Source: Ignavibacteriales bacterium UBA1304 (GTDB taxonomy: Bacteria; Bacteroidota; Ignavibacteria; Ignavibacteriales; Ignavibacteriaceae). From it: 64,000 bases of DNA. Below, one piece after another: positions 18,143 to 27,754 of this stretch (positions within the stretch are counted from its first letter, which is position 1; every line of letters begins with the position of its first letter). The stretch spans positions 50,265 to 114,264 of the forward strand of contig DBTY01000052.1 of assembly GCA_002307295.1 (NCBI GenBank). Reading direction: 5' to 3'. A program made the position numbers and the translations under genes. Under the pieces are notes generated by a model, which was given only the letters and a program-made list of their open reading frames with translations, ran no database searches and was not told where the DNA came from.

Positions 18143-20641
18143 ATGAATAGATTTGTTATCGCTATTCTATTCGTTTTAATTTTTTCAGCAAATAGATTTT
18201 GTCAAACAGCCGATACTGTCGTCATAAAAGACGGGCTGATAATTAAAGTATCGCAGCAGGATGCAAATAAGGTTATTGCTCCTGACGTAATAACAGCATT
18301 GGTAGAAACTGGCCTATGGAAAACTCCTTCAGAAAATGATAAGTTGGAATTCAACGATAAATCAACCGGCGTTTGGAAGAAAATAACCGCTAATGAAAAC
18401 GGCTGGTTTATAAGCGATACTTTAACAAACGCTTATGTCGATCTGCAATATAAATCGGATAAAGACGATGTAATTCTTTTGGAGGGAATGGGGCATAGCG
18501 TTGTTTATGTAAATGGATTAGCTCATTCCGGTAATCCATACAGAACGCAGGACAACTTTGATCCGTGGGGTCCGCGATTTGATTATTCGCTTATTCCCGT
18601 GAAAGTACATAAAGGGAATAATGAACTTCTGTTTGGCTGTAACAGAGACGGAGTTCTTAAAGTGAAAATTCATAGAGGCGCTAACGGATTAATTTTTATT
18701 GATAAAGACCTTACTATTCCGGATATTATTGTTAATGAAAAAACGGATACTTACGGAGCCCTTCCAATTATAAACGCTACTGAAAACGCGTATAATAATT
18801 TATTCATAAAAACATGGAGCGAAGGAACAACTCCCGAATATTGCCCGGTCAAACAGATAATTTCTCTTTCTATTTATAAAGCAATGTTTTATATTAAACT
18901 TCCTGTTCAGGAAAGCGCCGGTAAGATTAAATTCAATATCGAACTGGTAAAAAAAGATAATTCAAAAGAAGAAGTTTTGGCGTCGTCCGTTATTGAATTA
19001 AATGTAGTGAAATCAAACGAAAAACATAAAGAAACATTCATAAGCGATCTTGATGGAAGCGTACAATACTATGCTGTTACTCCGCCAGAAAATTTAAACT
19101 GCAAACCTGCTTTGTTCTTTAGTTTACATGGCGCAGGCGTAGAAGCTATAAACCAGGCGCAGGCATATAATTATAAAAACTGGGGATATGTAGTATGCCC
19201 GACTAACCGCAGGCCTTATGGTTATAACTGGGAAAACTGGGGAAGGCTTGACGCGCTGGAAGTTTTTAATATTGCCAAGAGTAAATTTAACATTGATACC
19301 AGCCGCGTTTATCTTACAGGGCATTCAATGGGAGGACACGGAACATGGCAGCTGGGAATTAACTATGCAGATAAGTTTGCGGCTGTTGGGCCAAGCGCAG
19401 GCTGGATTAGCATCTGGTCTTACAGAATTAAACCGACGACAGATTCCTCGGAAACAAAAAAAATGCTGCTGCGTTCAACAAAGCAAAGCGATACTTATGC
19501 GTTCAGCACAAATCTTAAGCAAGACGGCGTCTATATAATTCAAGGCGACGCTGACGATAATGTCCCTCCGCAGCAATCCAGATCAATGGTCGAAAATTTA
19601 TCTAAATTCCACAAAGATTTTATTTATTATGAACAGCCTGGCGCCGGGCATTGGTGGGATAATTCGGACGAACCCGGAGCTGACTGCGTTGACTGGGCTC
19701 CAATGTTCGATTTCTTTGCTCATCATTCAGTTCCTGATAAAGACAAAATTAAAATGATTGACTTTGTTACTGCAAATCTTGCAATTTCTTCCAGCAATTA
19801 TTGGATAGAAATACTTAACCAGATTGAACAGCAGAAAATGAGCAAGGTTACAATTAAAGTTGAAACAGGCAATAGAAAATTTATTGGTACGACAAGTAAT
19901 GTTGAGAGAATGTCTATTGATGCGTCAATGCTTTCAATAAACAAATCTGTATCAATTAATCTGGATAACCAATTAATTCCTGACGTAATTATTCCTGCTG
20001 ATAAAAAAATATATCTTTATAGAGAGAAAGGGAAATGGGGATTAAGCGGCAAACAAAGCGAAGAGAATAAATATCCGGGACGATGCGGTAATTTTAGAGA
20101 GGCTCTTAACTACCAGGTCGTATTTGTATATGGAACCAATGGCGGCAAAGAAGAGAATAAATGGTCTTTAGAAAAAGCAAGATATGATGCTGAAAAAATT
20201 TGGTATCAGGGCAATGGCAGCGTTGAAGTAATAACTGATAAGCAATTTGATCCCATAAAATATAAAGATAGAAGCGTTGTTCTTTTTGGCAATTCAAAAA
20301 CAAATTCTGCATGGAACTCGCTGCTAAAAGATTCCCCGGTTCAGATTGACGATAAAAAAGTTAAAATTGGCGATAAAGAGTATAAAGGAAAAGATTTAGC
20401 CTGCCTGATGATTCGCCCCAGAACAGATAGTAAAATTGCCAGCGTTGCCGTAGTGGCAGGAACTGGGATTGAAGGAATGAAATTGGCTGATCTGGCTCAA
20501 TACTCTCATCCTTATGTAAGTTTTCCGGATGTTGTCGTTTATAATTCGGACATACTGCAATCGGACGAAAAAGGAGTAAAGTATGCCGGATATTTTGGAA
20601 ATGACTGGTCGTTACCAAATGGAGAATGGATTTTTCAATAA
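18143..20641 (+). CDS. Secreted alpha/beta-hydrolase (prolyl-oligopeptidase/esterase-like)
   Basis: An 832-residue exported serine hydrolase. The ATG at 18143 has AAGGAG seven bases upstream and starts a signal peptide (MNRFVIAILFVLIFSANRFC). An in-frame TTG at 18119 lacks this support. The N-terminal 300 residues look like beta-sandwich domains. The hydrolase core begins at LFFSLHGAGVEA, with the nucleophile S395 in TGHSMGGHGTW, an acid candidate in IIQGDADDNVPP and the histidine in GAGHWWDN. About 250 residues of unrecognised C-terminal sequence follow. The activity is unknown. Position between a sugar symporter and GH92 suggests deacylation of a decorated glycan (an esterase) or peptide cleavage from a glycoprotein. 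It is 38 bp after the symporter and 14 bp before GH92. Confidence 0.75.
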   Translation: MNRFVIAILFVLIFSANRFCQTADTVVIKDGLIIKVSQQDANKVIAPDVITALVETGLWKTPSENDKLEFNDKSTGVWKKITANENGWFISDTLTNAYVDLQYKSDKDDVILLEGMGHSVVYVNGLAHSGNPYRTQDNFDPWGPRFDYSLIPVKVHKGNNELLFGCNRDGVLKVKIHRGANGLIFIDKDLTIPDIIVNEKTDTYGALPIINATENAYNNLFIKTWSEGTTPEYCPVKQIISLSIYKAMFYIKLPVQESAGKIKFNIELVKKDNSKEEVLASSVIELNVVKSNEKHKETFISDLDGSVQYYAVTPPENLNCKPALFFSLHGAGVEAINQAQAYNYKNWGYVVCPTNRRPYGYNWENWGRLDALEVFNIAKSKFNIDTSRVYLTGHSMGGHGTWQLGINYADKFAAVGPSAGWISIWSYRIKPTTDSSETKKMLLRSTKQSDTYAFSTNLKQDGVYIIQGDADDNVPPQQSRSMVENLSKFHKDFIYYEQPGAGHWWDNSDEPGADCVDWAPMFDFFAHHSVPDKDKIKMIDFVTANLAISSSNYWIEILNQIEQQKMSKVTIKVETGNRKFIGTTSNVERMSIDASMLSINKSVSINLDNQLIPDVIIPADKKIYLYREKGKWGLSGKQSEENKYPGRCGNFREALNYQVVFVYGTNGGKEENKWSLEKARYDAEKIWYQGNGSVEVITDKQFDPIKYKDRSVVLFGNSKTNSAWNSLLKDSPVQIDDKKVKIGDKEYKGKDLACLMIRPRTDSKIASVAVVAGTGIEGMKLADLAQYSHPYVSFPDVVVYNSDILQSDEKGVKYAGYFGNDWSLPNGEWIFQ

Positions 20642-20655
20642 TCAAAGGGAACCTC

Positions 20656-23610
20656 ATGAAAAAATATTTTAATAAATGTCTGACGCTGATTACGTTTATA
20701 ATAGTTTTTGCCGTTACAGTTTCAGCACAGGAAAAATTAACTAAGTATGTAAAACCAATTATTGGAACCGACGGACACGGGCATACATATCCAGGAGCTT
20801 CTCTGCCTTTTGGGATGGCGCAGTTAAGTCCTGATACTGATGTAGACGGCTGGGATTGGTGTTCCGGTTATCATTATTCAGATAGTTCAATAATGGGGTT
20901 TAGCCATACTCACTTAAGCGGAACAGGCTGCGCTGATTATGGCGATATTCTTTTAATGCCTACGACTGGCGAATTGAAAACTGAACCCGGCGCAAAAGAT
21001 CGCCCGGGATCCGGTTACCGGTCAAAATTCAGTCATCAGAACGAAGTAGCTAAGGCTGGATATTATTCTGTCTTGCTTGACGATTATAACATAAAAGCGG
21101 AATTGACTGCTACAAAACGCGCAGGATTTCATAAATATACTTTCCCTAAATCGGAAAATTCTCATATCATTATCGATTTAGAGCATGGAATTCAAACTAA
21201 AGTAATAGATTCTAAAATAGAGGCGGTCAATAACACTACAATATGGGGATATAAAAGATCATTAGGCTGGGCAAACAACCATTGCGTTTATTTTGTAGCT
21301 GAGTTTTCCAAGCCATTTAAATCTTACGGGATAGTTAGCGACGGGAAAAATTTAAATGCGGTGAAAACTATTTCCGGAAAGAAATTAAAAGCGTATGTAA
21401 ATTACGAAACTACTGCCAATGAACCCATTTTAGTTAAAGTCGGCATCTCGTTTGTAAGTATAGAAGACGCTAAACAAAATCTTAAAAGCGAAATACCGGA
21501 TTGGAATTTTAATAAAGTAAAAAAGCAGGCTGAAGACGCTTGGGAAAAGGAACTTTCTAAAATTACAGTTGAAAGCCCGGATGCAAACAGTAAAACCATT
21601 TTTTATACGGCATTATATCACGCTTGCCTTAGCCCAAATACTTTTTCCGATATCAACGGAGATTATATAGGAATGGATAAGAAAATCCATTCGGTAAAAG
21701 GAGGCGATATTTATACCGTCTTTTCGCTATGGGATACTTTCCGCGCGGAACATCCTCTTTTTACAATTATCGACCCTAAACGGGCGGTAGATATGGTAAA
21801 GACTTTGATTGCAAAATATGACGAATCTGGTTTACTGCCAATATGGGAGCTGGCCGCAAATGAAACCGGAACCATGATAGGATATCATTCGATACCGGTT
21901 ATAGCGGATGCATATTTTAAGGGCATTAGAAATTTTGACGTTGCAAAGGCTTATGAGGCCATGAAAAAAAGCGCAATGCAAAATACTCAGGGTTTGGACT
22001 TTTATAAGGATATGGGTTATATCCCTTCAGACATTGAGAGCGAAAGCGTTTCTAAAACTCTTGAGTACGCTTATGACGACTGGTGCATTGCCAAAATGGC
22101 AAAAGCGCTTGGACGCGAGGACGACTATAATTATTTTATAGAACGCGCAAAATACTATGTGAATGTTTTCGATCCTACTACGTCTCTGATGCGGGCAAAG
22201 AAAAATGGCATGTGGTTCGAACCGTTTGATCCGTTTTCCGTTAGTGGAAATTATACGGAAGCAAACGCCTGGCAGTATAGCTTTTTTGTGCCGCAGGATA
22301 TTGAAGGGCTAATTTCGCTAATGAAAGGGGATAAAAACTTTATTTCTAAATTGGACGAATTATTTACTACAAATTCACAAACCACCGGCAGAGTTCAATC
22401 CGATATTTCTGGCATGATTGGGCAATATGCTCATGGAAATGAACCAAGCCATCATATGGCTTATCTTTACAATTACGCTGGCGCTCCCTGGAAAACTCAG
22501 GAAAGAGTTCGCGAAATTATGACAAAATTATATACCGAAAAACCGGACGGGCTTTGTGGGAACGACGATTGCGGGCAAATGTCCGCTTGGTATGTGTTTA
22601 GCGCAATGGGTTTTTATCCTGTCTGCCCAGGCGATGGTAAGTACGTAATTGGAACTCCTCATTTCAAAAAAACAACAGTAGGCGACGGCAAAACGAAGTT
22701 TACAATTACGGCGAATAATTTTTCGGAAGAAAATATCTACATTCAATCGGCAAAGTTAAACGGTAAAAAATACCCGTATACTTATATTAGTCATTCTGAC
22801 GTAGTTAAAGGCGGTTCTTTAGTTTTAGAAATGGGAGCTAAACCAGGCAAATGGGGCGTTGAAATTTCTGCAAGGCCTAAGTCTTCAATTGATTTAAATT
22901 TCATTCCGAATCCAGTTCTATCGTCCGGCGAGAAAGTTTTTCGCGATTCTACAGTCGTTGCCGCCGCTCCTTCAAACAACTCGGAGGAAATATTTTATAC
23001 TACGGATGGTTCAAAACCAAGTTCTGCTTCAAACAAATATGCCGGACCGCTAACATTTAAAAAATCTGCGACGCTTAGAATTATAAGCTATAAAGACGGT
23101 AAATATAGCAAAATAGTAACTGCAACTTTTAACAAAATACAGAAAAGTAAAAGCGTCAGGTTAAATACAAAATATCACGAAAACTACCCGGGAGGCGGAG
23201 CTCTTGGCTTGATTGACGGTATTAAAGGACCAATGAACCACCACTCAGAAGCCTGGATGGGTTATGAAGGCAATGATTTGGACGCAGTTGTAGATCTTGG
23301 CGAAGTTCAAAAAGTTAATTCGATAGACGTTTCTTTTCTACAGAACGTAGGCTCGTGGATTTTCTATCCAGTTTCAATTGAGTATTCCGTTTCTTCGGAC
23401 GGAAGTAATTTTAGTAAAGTATACGGCATTCAAAATGATTTGAACCAAAGTAAAATAGAACCTGGAATTAAAGATTTCAGCGCAAACATTGAGGGCGTTG
23501 AAGCCAGATATGTAAAGGTATTTGCAAAAAATGTAGGCGTATGCCCTCCATGGCATCAGGGAGCGGGATATAAAGCCTGGTTGTTTGTTGACGAGATAAC
23601 TATTAAATAA
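20656..23610 (+). CDS. GH92 alpha-mannosidase with C-terminal carbohydrate-binding-like modules, secreted
   Basis: Calcium-dependent inverting exo-alpha-mannosidase, a family that trims alpha-1,2, 1,3 or 1,6 mannose from N-glycans. The ATG at 20656 is chosen for AAAGGGA upstream and the signal peptide MKKYFNKCLTLITFIIVFAV, giving 984 residues; an earlier in-frame ATG would overlap the preceding gene. Family marks: KYVKPIIGTDGHGHTYPGAS at the N-terminus, HGNEPSHHMAY with the putative acid E596, and CGNDDCGQMSAWY with the base region D637/D638. A CHB_HEX_C-like domain (YTTDGSKPSSAS, about 755-830) and a discoidin-like module (845-984, ending WLFVDEITIK) follow, shared with the GH20 and GH29 enzymes. 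Confidence 0.95.
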   Translation: MKKYFNKCLTLITFIIVFAVTVSAQEKLTKYVKPIIGTDGHGHTYPGASLPFGMAQLSPDTDVDGWDWCSGYHYSDSSIMGFSHTHLSGTGCADYGDILLMPTTGELKTEPGAKDRPGSGYRSKFSHQNEVAKAGYYSVLLDDYNIKAELTATKRAGFHKYTFPKSENSHIIIDLEHGIQTKVIDSKIEAVNNTTIWGYKRSLGWANNHCVYFVAEFSKPFKSYGIVSDGKNLNAVKTISGKKLKAYVNYETTANEPILVKVGISFVSIEDAKQNLKSEIPDWNFNKVKKQAEDAWEKELSKITVESPDANSKTIFYTALYHACLSPNTFSDINGDYIGMDKKIHSVKGGDIYTVFSLWDTFRAEHPLFTIIDPKRAVDMVKTLIAKYDESGLLPIWELAANETGTMIGYHSIPVIADAYFKGIRNFDVAKAYEAMKKSAMQNTQGLDFYKDMGYIPSDIESESVSKTLEYAYDDWCIAKMAKALGREDDYNYFIERAKYYVNVFDPTTSLMRAKKNGMWFEPFDPFSVSGNYTEANAWQYSFFVPQDIEGLISLMKGDKNFISKLDELFTTNSQTTGRVQSDISGMIGQYAHGNEPSHHMAYLYNYAGAPWKTQERVREIMTKLYTEKPDGLCGNDDCGQMSAWYVFSAMGFYPVCPGDGKYVIGTPHFKKTTVGDGKTKFTITANNFSEENIYIQSAKLNGKKYPYTYISHSDVVKGGSLVLEMGAKPGKWGVEISARPKSSIDLNFIPNPVLSSGEKVFRDSTVVAAAPSNNSEEIFYTTDGSKPSSASNKYAGPLTFKKSATLRIISYKDGKYSKIVTATFNKIQKSKSVRLNTKYHENYPGGGALGLIDGIKGPMNHHSEAWMGYEGNDLDAVVDLGEVQKVNSIDVSFLQNVGSWIFYPVSIEYSVSSDGSNFSKVYGIQNDLNQSKIEPGIKDFSANIEGVEARYVKVFAKNVGVCPPWHQGAGYKAWLFVDEITIK

Positions 23611-23692
23611 TTAGCTAATTTTGATATATTTCATTAAATATGAAATTAAAAAAAATAGCAACTGTATATATAATGTAGATAATAATATCAAT

Positions 23693-24874
23693 ATGAACGA
23701 AAAAACTCTGTTATCCTTTCATGCAAGCGTTGTTAAAGACATTAACGAACAGGTCGTATTAAAGCTCATTCTGGAAAATGAAATTATTTCAAGCTCCGAT
23801 TTAGTTAAAATAACTGGTATGCGGCCTTCTACAATTTTTAATATTCTCAAACAATTGTCAGCCAGATCTTTAGTCTCCTTTCATGGGAAAGGTATTTCGA
23901 CCAATAAAGGGGGCAAAAAACCTTATACATGGATGCTAAATAAAGACGCCGCTTATGTTATAGGGTTAGATATTGAAGTCGGCGAAATGACTACCGTGAT
24001 TTTAGATTTTAGCGGAAAAATTATAGCAAAAAAAATCATCCAGCTTGAAATTGGACGCACATTAGACGAGCTTAGCGAATCTATTAAAAAAGTTGTATAT
24101 GAAGTAATTACAGAAAACAATATCTATACGGATAAAGTGTTGGGGCTTGGCGTCGCTTTTGCCGGAATTGTAGACTATTTGAGCGGAATTGTTATTATGT
24201 CCAGCGTTTTGCCTGAAATGAACTTCCCTTTACTAGAAAGATTAAGCAGTCTGCCTTTTCCTGTATTAATTGAAAATAATGCAAATGCCGCCGCAGTTGG
24301 ATTGAAATGGAATGATAAAGACAAAACAAAAAGGAATAGTCTGACCATATTAGTAGAAATGGATAAAAATGTTAGCGGGCTCGGAATAGGTATTGTTGTT
24401 GATGGGGAATTATACCATGGAGCTTCTTTCTGCGCAGGGGAATTATACACGCATATGCCGACTTTAAAAGAATTTCTATCGACAATTCGCAGCAGATTCG
24501 TTGAAAGCGATATTTTTAAAAATTATATTTCATCCCTCGACTCTATCAATATGGAGTTCTTGCTAGAAGCTGCAAAGCAGGGGGATGTAATTGCTACGCG
24601 CGTATTTTCAATGATTGGTAATATTGTTGGTCAAACAATTGCTCCTGCAGTCGCCTTATTAAATCCGGATTCAGTTATTATTACCGGAATGGTTTCCGAA
24701 ATTGAAGATATTTTAACTGATTCGGTAAGGAAGGCAATTGAAATGAGGGTGCTTTCAATCACCGCCAACGCGCTTTCTATAACAACAGATAAGCGCTATC
24801 ATTATTCAGTAGCCTTAGGGGCGGCGGCGTTAGTTCTGGAAGATTACTTTAGGCTTCCGCTGTTAAATAAATAA
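23693..24874 (+). CDS. ROK-family transcriptional regulator with degenerate zinc motif
   Basis: Likely sugar-responsive repressor or activator of the surrounding glycan genes. The 393-residue protein has an N-terminal winged helix (VVLKLILENEIISSSDLVKI, then TGMRPSTIFNILKQL) followed by a ROK sugar-kinase-like domain (YVIGLDIEVGEMTTVILDF, GLGVAFAGIVDY, IENNANAAAVG). The usual ROK zinc segment with H-x-C-x-C after GE(L)GH is replaced by CAGELYTHMPTLKEF, so zinc binding and kinase activity are unlikely. A TTG at 23621 opens the frame, but ATG 23693 begins just before the helix-turn-helix and is preferred. It lies 82 bp after GH92 and is followed by a strong terminator, making it the last gene of that operon. 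Confidence 0.85.
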   Translation: MNEKTLLSFHASVVKDINEQVVLKLILENEIISSSDLVKITGMRPSTIFNILKQLSARSLVSFHGKGISTNKGGKKPYTWMLNKDAAYVIGLDIEVGEMTTVILDFSGKIIAKKIIQLEIGRTLDELSESIKKVVYEVITENNIYTDKVLGLGVAFAGIVDYLSGIVIMSSVLPEMNFPLLERLSSLPFPVLIENNANAAAVGLKWNDKDKTKRNSLTILVEMDKNVSGLGIGIVVDGELYHGASFCAGELYTHMPTLKEFLSTIRSRFVESDIFKNYISSLDSINMEFLLEAAKQGDVIATRVFSMIGNIVGQTIAPAVALLNPDSVIITGMVSEIEDILTDSVRKAIEMRVLSITANALSITTDKRYHYSVALGAAALVLEDYFRLPLLNK

Positions 24875-24887
24875 AGCTTATTAAGAT

Positions 24888-24922
24888 AAAATCCCGATAT
24901 TTGTTCATCGGGATTTTTTTTT
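24888..24922 (+). terminator. Rho-independent terminator after the ROK regulator
   Basis: AAAATCCCGAT (24888-24898) pairs with ATCGGGATTTT (24907-24917) over an 8-nt loop, and the T-run continues to 24922. This closes the symporter-to-regulator operon. Confidence 0.9.
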
Positions 24923-25313
24923 GTCCATTAGAGCTCAAATCTAACTATTTTCACCGCTATTCACGAAATATCCCCAACTAATCACGCACAATCACCGCCA
25001 AGTTAATTTTTTTACAAATTTTATTGCGAGTGGCGTTTTCTCAGAATAAGCCATCTAATTTAAATATATTTCATTATTACGCTTTAAACGTAATATTCAT
25101 TTGCATTTTAATCGGAGATGTTATAATTTAATATCCAGAATATTTTAGAATAAAATAAATACAACAGTATTTAAAATAAACATGGTTTCCTTTCTTAGCG
25201 CTAGTTTTAACTCCTTTTTGTTACTAAATATGGACTTTGATAGTTTTCCAGTACGAGAGTTGCGCTTTTTTAGGAAGCAGGCTAAGTAAATATCTTTAGT
25301 TTGGAGGGTTTTA
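24923..25313. promoter_or_regulatory. Intergenic region upstream of the GH94 operon
   Basis: 391 bp without a gene. It carries an inverted repeat, TATTACG at 25075-25081 and CGTAATA at 25089-25095, separated by 7 bp, which is an operator candidate. It also has a C-rich stretch (about 24949-24995) with loosely repeated TCACCGC/TCACG units. The ribosome-binding site GGAGG lies just before the GH94 start. Promoter elements could not be assigned with confidence. Confidence 0.35.
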
Positions 25314-27689
25314 ATGAATTATGGTTACTTTTCTAAAGATGGAAAAGAATATATAATATCCAACGCAAAAACGCCGACGCCTTGGATAAATTATATATAC
25401 AATGGGGATTATTTTTCAACGATATCTAACAATGCCGGCGGAATGAGTTATTTCAAAAATCCCCTTCACGGCAGAATTACAAGATATCGCATTAATGACG
25501 TTCCTCCTGATCGTCCGGGAAAATATCTTTATATTAAAGATAATGATAGCGGCGAATTATGGAGTCTATCCTGGCAGCCTGTAGGTAAAAACTGCGATGC
25601 ATATAAAACTATACACGGATTTGGTTATACCCGTATCGAATCTGAAATTGAAGAAATAAAATCATCAGTTCTCTATTTCGTTCCATCGGACGATAACAGA
25701 GAAATCTGGAAGTCGCTAATTAAAAACAATTCTAATAAAGTTCGCCATCTTTCTGTATACGGTTATGTTGAATTTGCGCTGGGGCATGGGCTGATTGACA
25801 TAATTAATCAGTGCGATGATCAGCATTTCAACAGAGTTCATTTTGATAAAAACATAAATTCTATTTTTGCTACAAAAACTTATTGGGTAACTCAATCTAA
25901 CGGAACACAACAGCAGGAAAATCAGGAATGGGATCAATGGGTCTACTTTACAGTCAATCATCCTGTTGTAAAATACGAAACGCTTCGCGAAAGATTTATC
26001 GGATTGTACCGAAATGAGAATAATCCTGAAGCGATTGAAACTGGAAATTTATCCTGTAAGGATACCGATTTTGGAAATACTGTCGGCGTTCTTCAGATTG
26101 ACATCGAACTTCAGCCAGGCGAAACTAAAGATGTAATTTTCTCGCTTGGAGTAATTCCCAAAACTGAATTTGAAGAAAAAAAAGAGAGCGTACCGGGACT
26201 ATTTAATGATGTTGACGTTGTAGACTCTGCACTGCTAAATGTTAAAGCTAAATGGGATTCTTTCTTTAAAAACGCTTTTGCTGTTACGCCGGACGATAAA
26301 GTTAATACGTTTATGAATTACTGGATACAATACCAGGCCAAAGTAGCTTTTGACGTTGGGCGAGTCGCTAGCTTTTATTATTGGGGAATCAGCCGCGGCT
26401 TTGGTTTCCGCGACACTTCGCAGGATGTTATTGCGGTTACAATTTCTGAACCGCAAAAAGCTTATGAAAGAATTTTGTTCATAGCCCGTCAAATGTTTAC
26501 TGATGGAAAAGTCTATCATCATTTTTATAACGAAGGCGAAGGCGAATTAACAAAACATTGCGACGATCCGCTTTGGTTTATTTTAGCCGTAACGGAATAC
26601 ATTAAAGAAACGGACGATTTCTCAATTCTTGAAGAGAAAGCCCCTTTTGCAGATAAGGGCGAAGGAACTATCCTTGACCATCTATTTGCAGTTGTTACTT
26701 TTGTAAAAAATAATCTTACAAAGCACAACCTGCCTGTATTCGGCAGAGGCGATTGGAACGATACTCTGGATTTTATTGGCGGCGAAGACGGCGGAGAAAG
26801 CGTATGGGGCGCAATGTTCTACGTTGCAATGCTTAATAAATTGATTGAACTTCTTGATCACATGAAAATTATAAGAAATGATATAGTTGAATTAAGAGAT
26901 ACAATAAGAAAAAGTATTGATGAATTCTGCTGGGATGGCGAATGGTATGTAAGAGCATTCGGAGCTAAAGGTAAAAAAGTAGGTTCAAAGGAAAATAAGT
27001 ACGGAAAGATATTTATAAATACACAAAGCTGGCCGGCAATTGCAGATTTGCCAGATAAGCGCCGATTGCTATCTTCGCTTGACAGCGCGAAAAAATATCT
27101 TGATTCAGAAATTGGGCCCAAGATATGCGCTCCAGCTTACCGGGAAATCGATTTGAACATAGGTTTAATAACAAGATGCGTCGCTGGGAAAAAAGAAAAT
27201 GCCGCCGTATTTAATCACCCGGCTACCTGGCTTATTCAGGCCGAATGTATGATGGGCAGAGGCAATCAGGCTTTTGAATATTTTAAGAAATTACTGCCAA
27301 ATAGAATTGATTCAGATATTTTTCAGGCTGAACCTTATGTGTATTCGCAATACATTACAAGCGATGAACATAGCATTCCCGGTAAAGCAAGCCATTCATG
27401 GCAAACTGGAACTGCGTCCTGGATGTACAGAATTTCGTTTGATTATATTTTAGGCGTAAGACCAACATACGCAGGTTTGTTGGTAGATCCGGTAATTCCA
27501 TCTGAATGGAAAACATTTAGAGTAGAAAGAGTTTTTAGAGGAACAAAATATATCATTGAGGTTGAAAACCCTGAAGCTGTTGAACATGGGTTAAGATTTA
27601 TTTATGTTGATGGCGAATTAATCAGGGGAAATGTTCTGCCTATTTCTAAGAATGAAATCTGTAATGTAAAAGTTGTGATGGGAAATTAA
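25314..27689 (+). CDS. GH94 glycoside phosphorylase (chitobiose/cellobiose phosphorylase type)
   Basis: Inverting phosphorylase that splits a beta-linked disaccharide with phosphate to give an alpha-sugar 1-phosphate. The 791-residue protein has no signal peptide and should be cytoplasmic. The N-terminus (YFSKDGKEYIISNAKTPTPW, then NAGGMSYFKNPLHGRITRY) is typical of cellobiose and N,N'-diacetylchitobiose phosphorylases. The general acid is D483 within GRGDWNDTLD. Late motifs ENAAVFNHPATW and GRASH-like GKASHSWQTGTASWMYR belong to the phosphate/subsite region. Sequence inspection cannot separate cellobiose from chitobiose specificity. The GH20, GH92, GH125 and GH130 neighbours make GlcNAc-beta-1,4-GlcNAc from the N-glycan core the more attractive substrate. 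A GGAGG site precedes the ATG, and it heads the GH94-GH130-CBM9-GH125-GH3 group. Confidence 0.88.
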   Translation: MNYGYFSKDGKEYIISNAKTPTPWINYIYNGDYFSTISNNAGGMSYFKNPLHGRITRYRINDVPPDRPGKYLYIKDNDSGELWSLSWQPVGKNCDAYKTIHGFGYTRIESEIEEIKSSVLYFVPSDDNREIWKSLIKNNSNKVRHLSVYGYVEFALGHGLIDIINQCDDQHFNRVHFDKNINSIFATKTYWVTQSNGTQQQENQEWDQWVYFTVNHPVVKYETLRERFIGLYRNENNPEAIETGNLSCKDTDFGNTVGVLQIDIELQPGETKDVIFSLGVIPKTEFEEKKESVPGLFNDVDVVDSALLNVKAKWDSFFKNAFAVTPDDKVNTFMNYWIQYQAKVAFDVGRVASFYYWGISRGFGFRDTSQDVIAVTISEPQKAYERILFIARQMFTDGKVYHHFYNEGEGELTKHCDDPLWFILAVTEYIKETDDFSILEEKAPFADKGEGTILDHLFAVVTFVKNNLTKHNLPVFGRGDWNDTLDFIGGEDGGESVWGAMFYVAMLNKLIELLDHMKIIRNDIVELRDTIRKSIDEFCWDGEWYVRAFGAKGKKVGSKENKYGKIFINTQSWPAIADLPDKRRLLSSLDSAKKYLDSEIGPKICAPAYREIDLNIGLITRCVAGKKENAAVFNHPATWLIQAECMMGRGNQAFEYFKKLLPNRIDSDIFQAEPYVYSQYITSDEHSIPGKASHSWQTGTASWMYRISFDYILGVRPTYAGLLVDPVIPSEWKTFRVERVFRGTKYIIEVENPEAVEHGLRFIYVDGELIRGNVLPISKNEICNVKVVMGN

Positions 27690-27754
27690 GTTTTATTAAT
27701 TTTAATTTCTCCCTAATTAAGTCGTGTAATTGAAAAGAAATAATGGAGCTGCTG

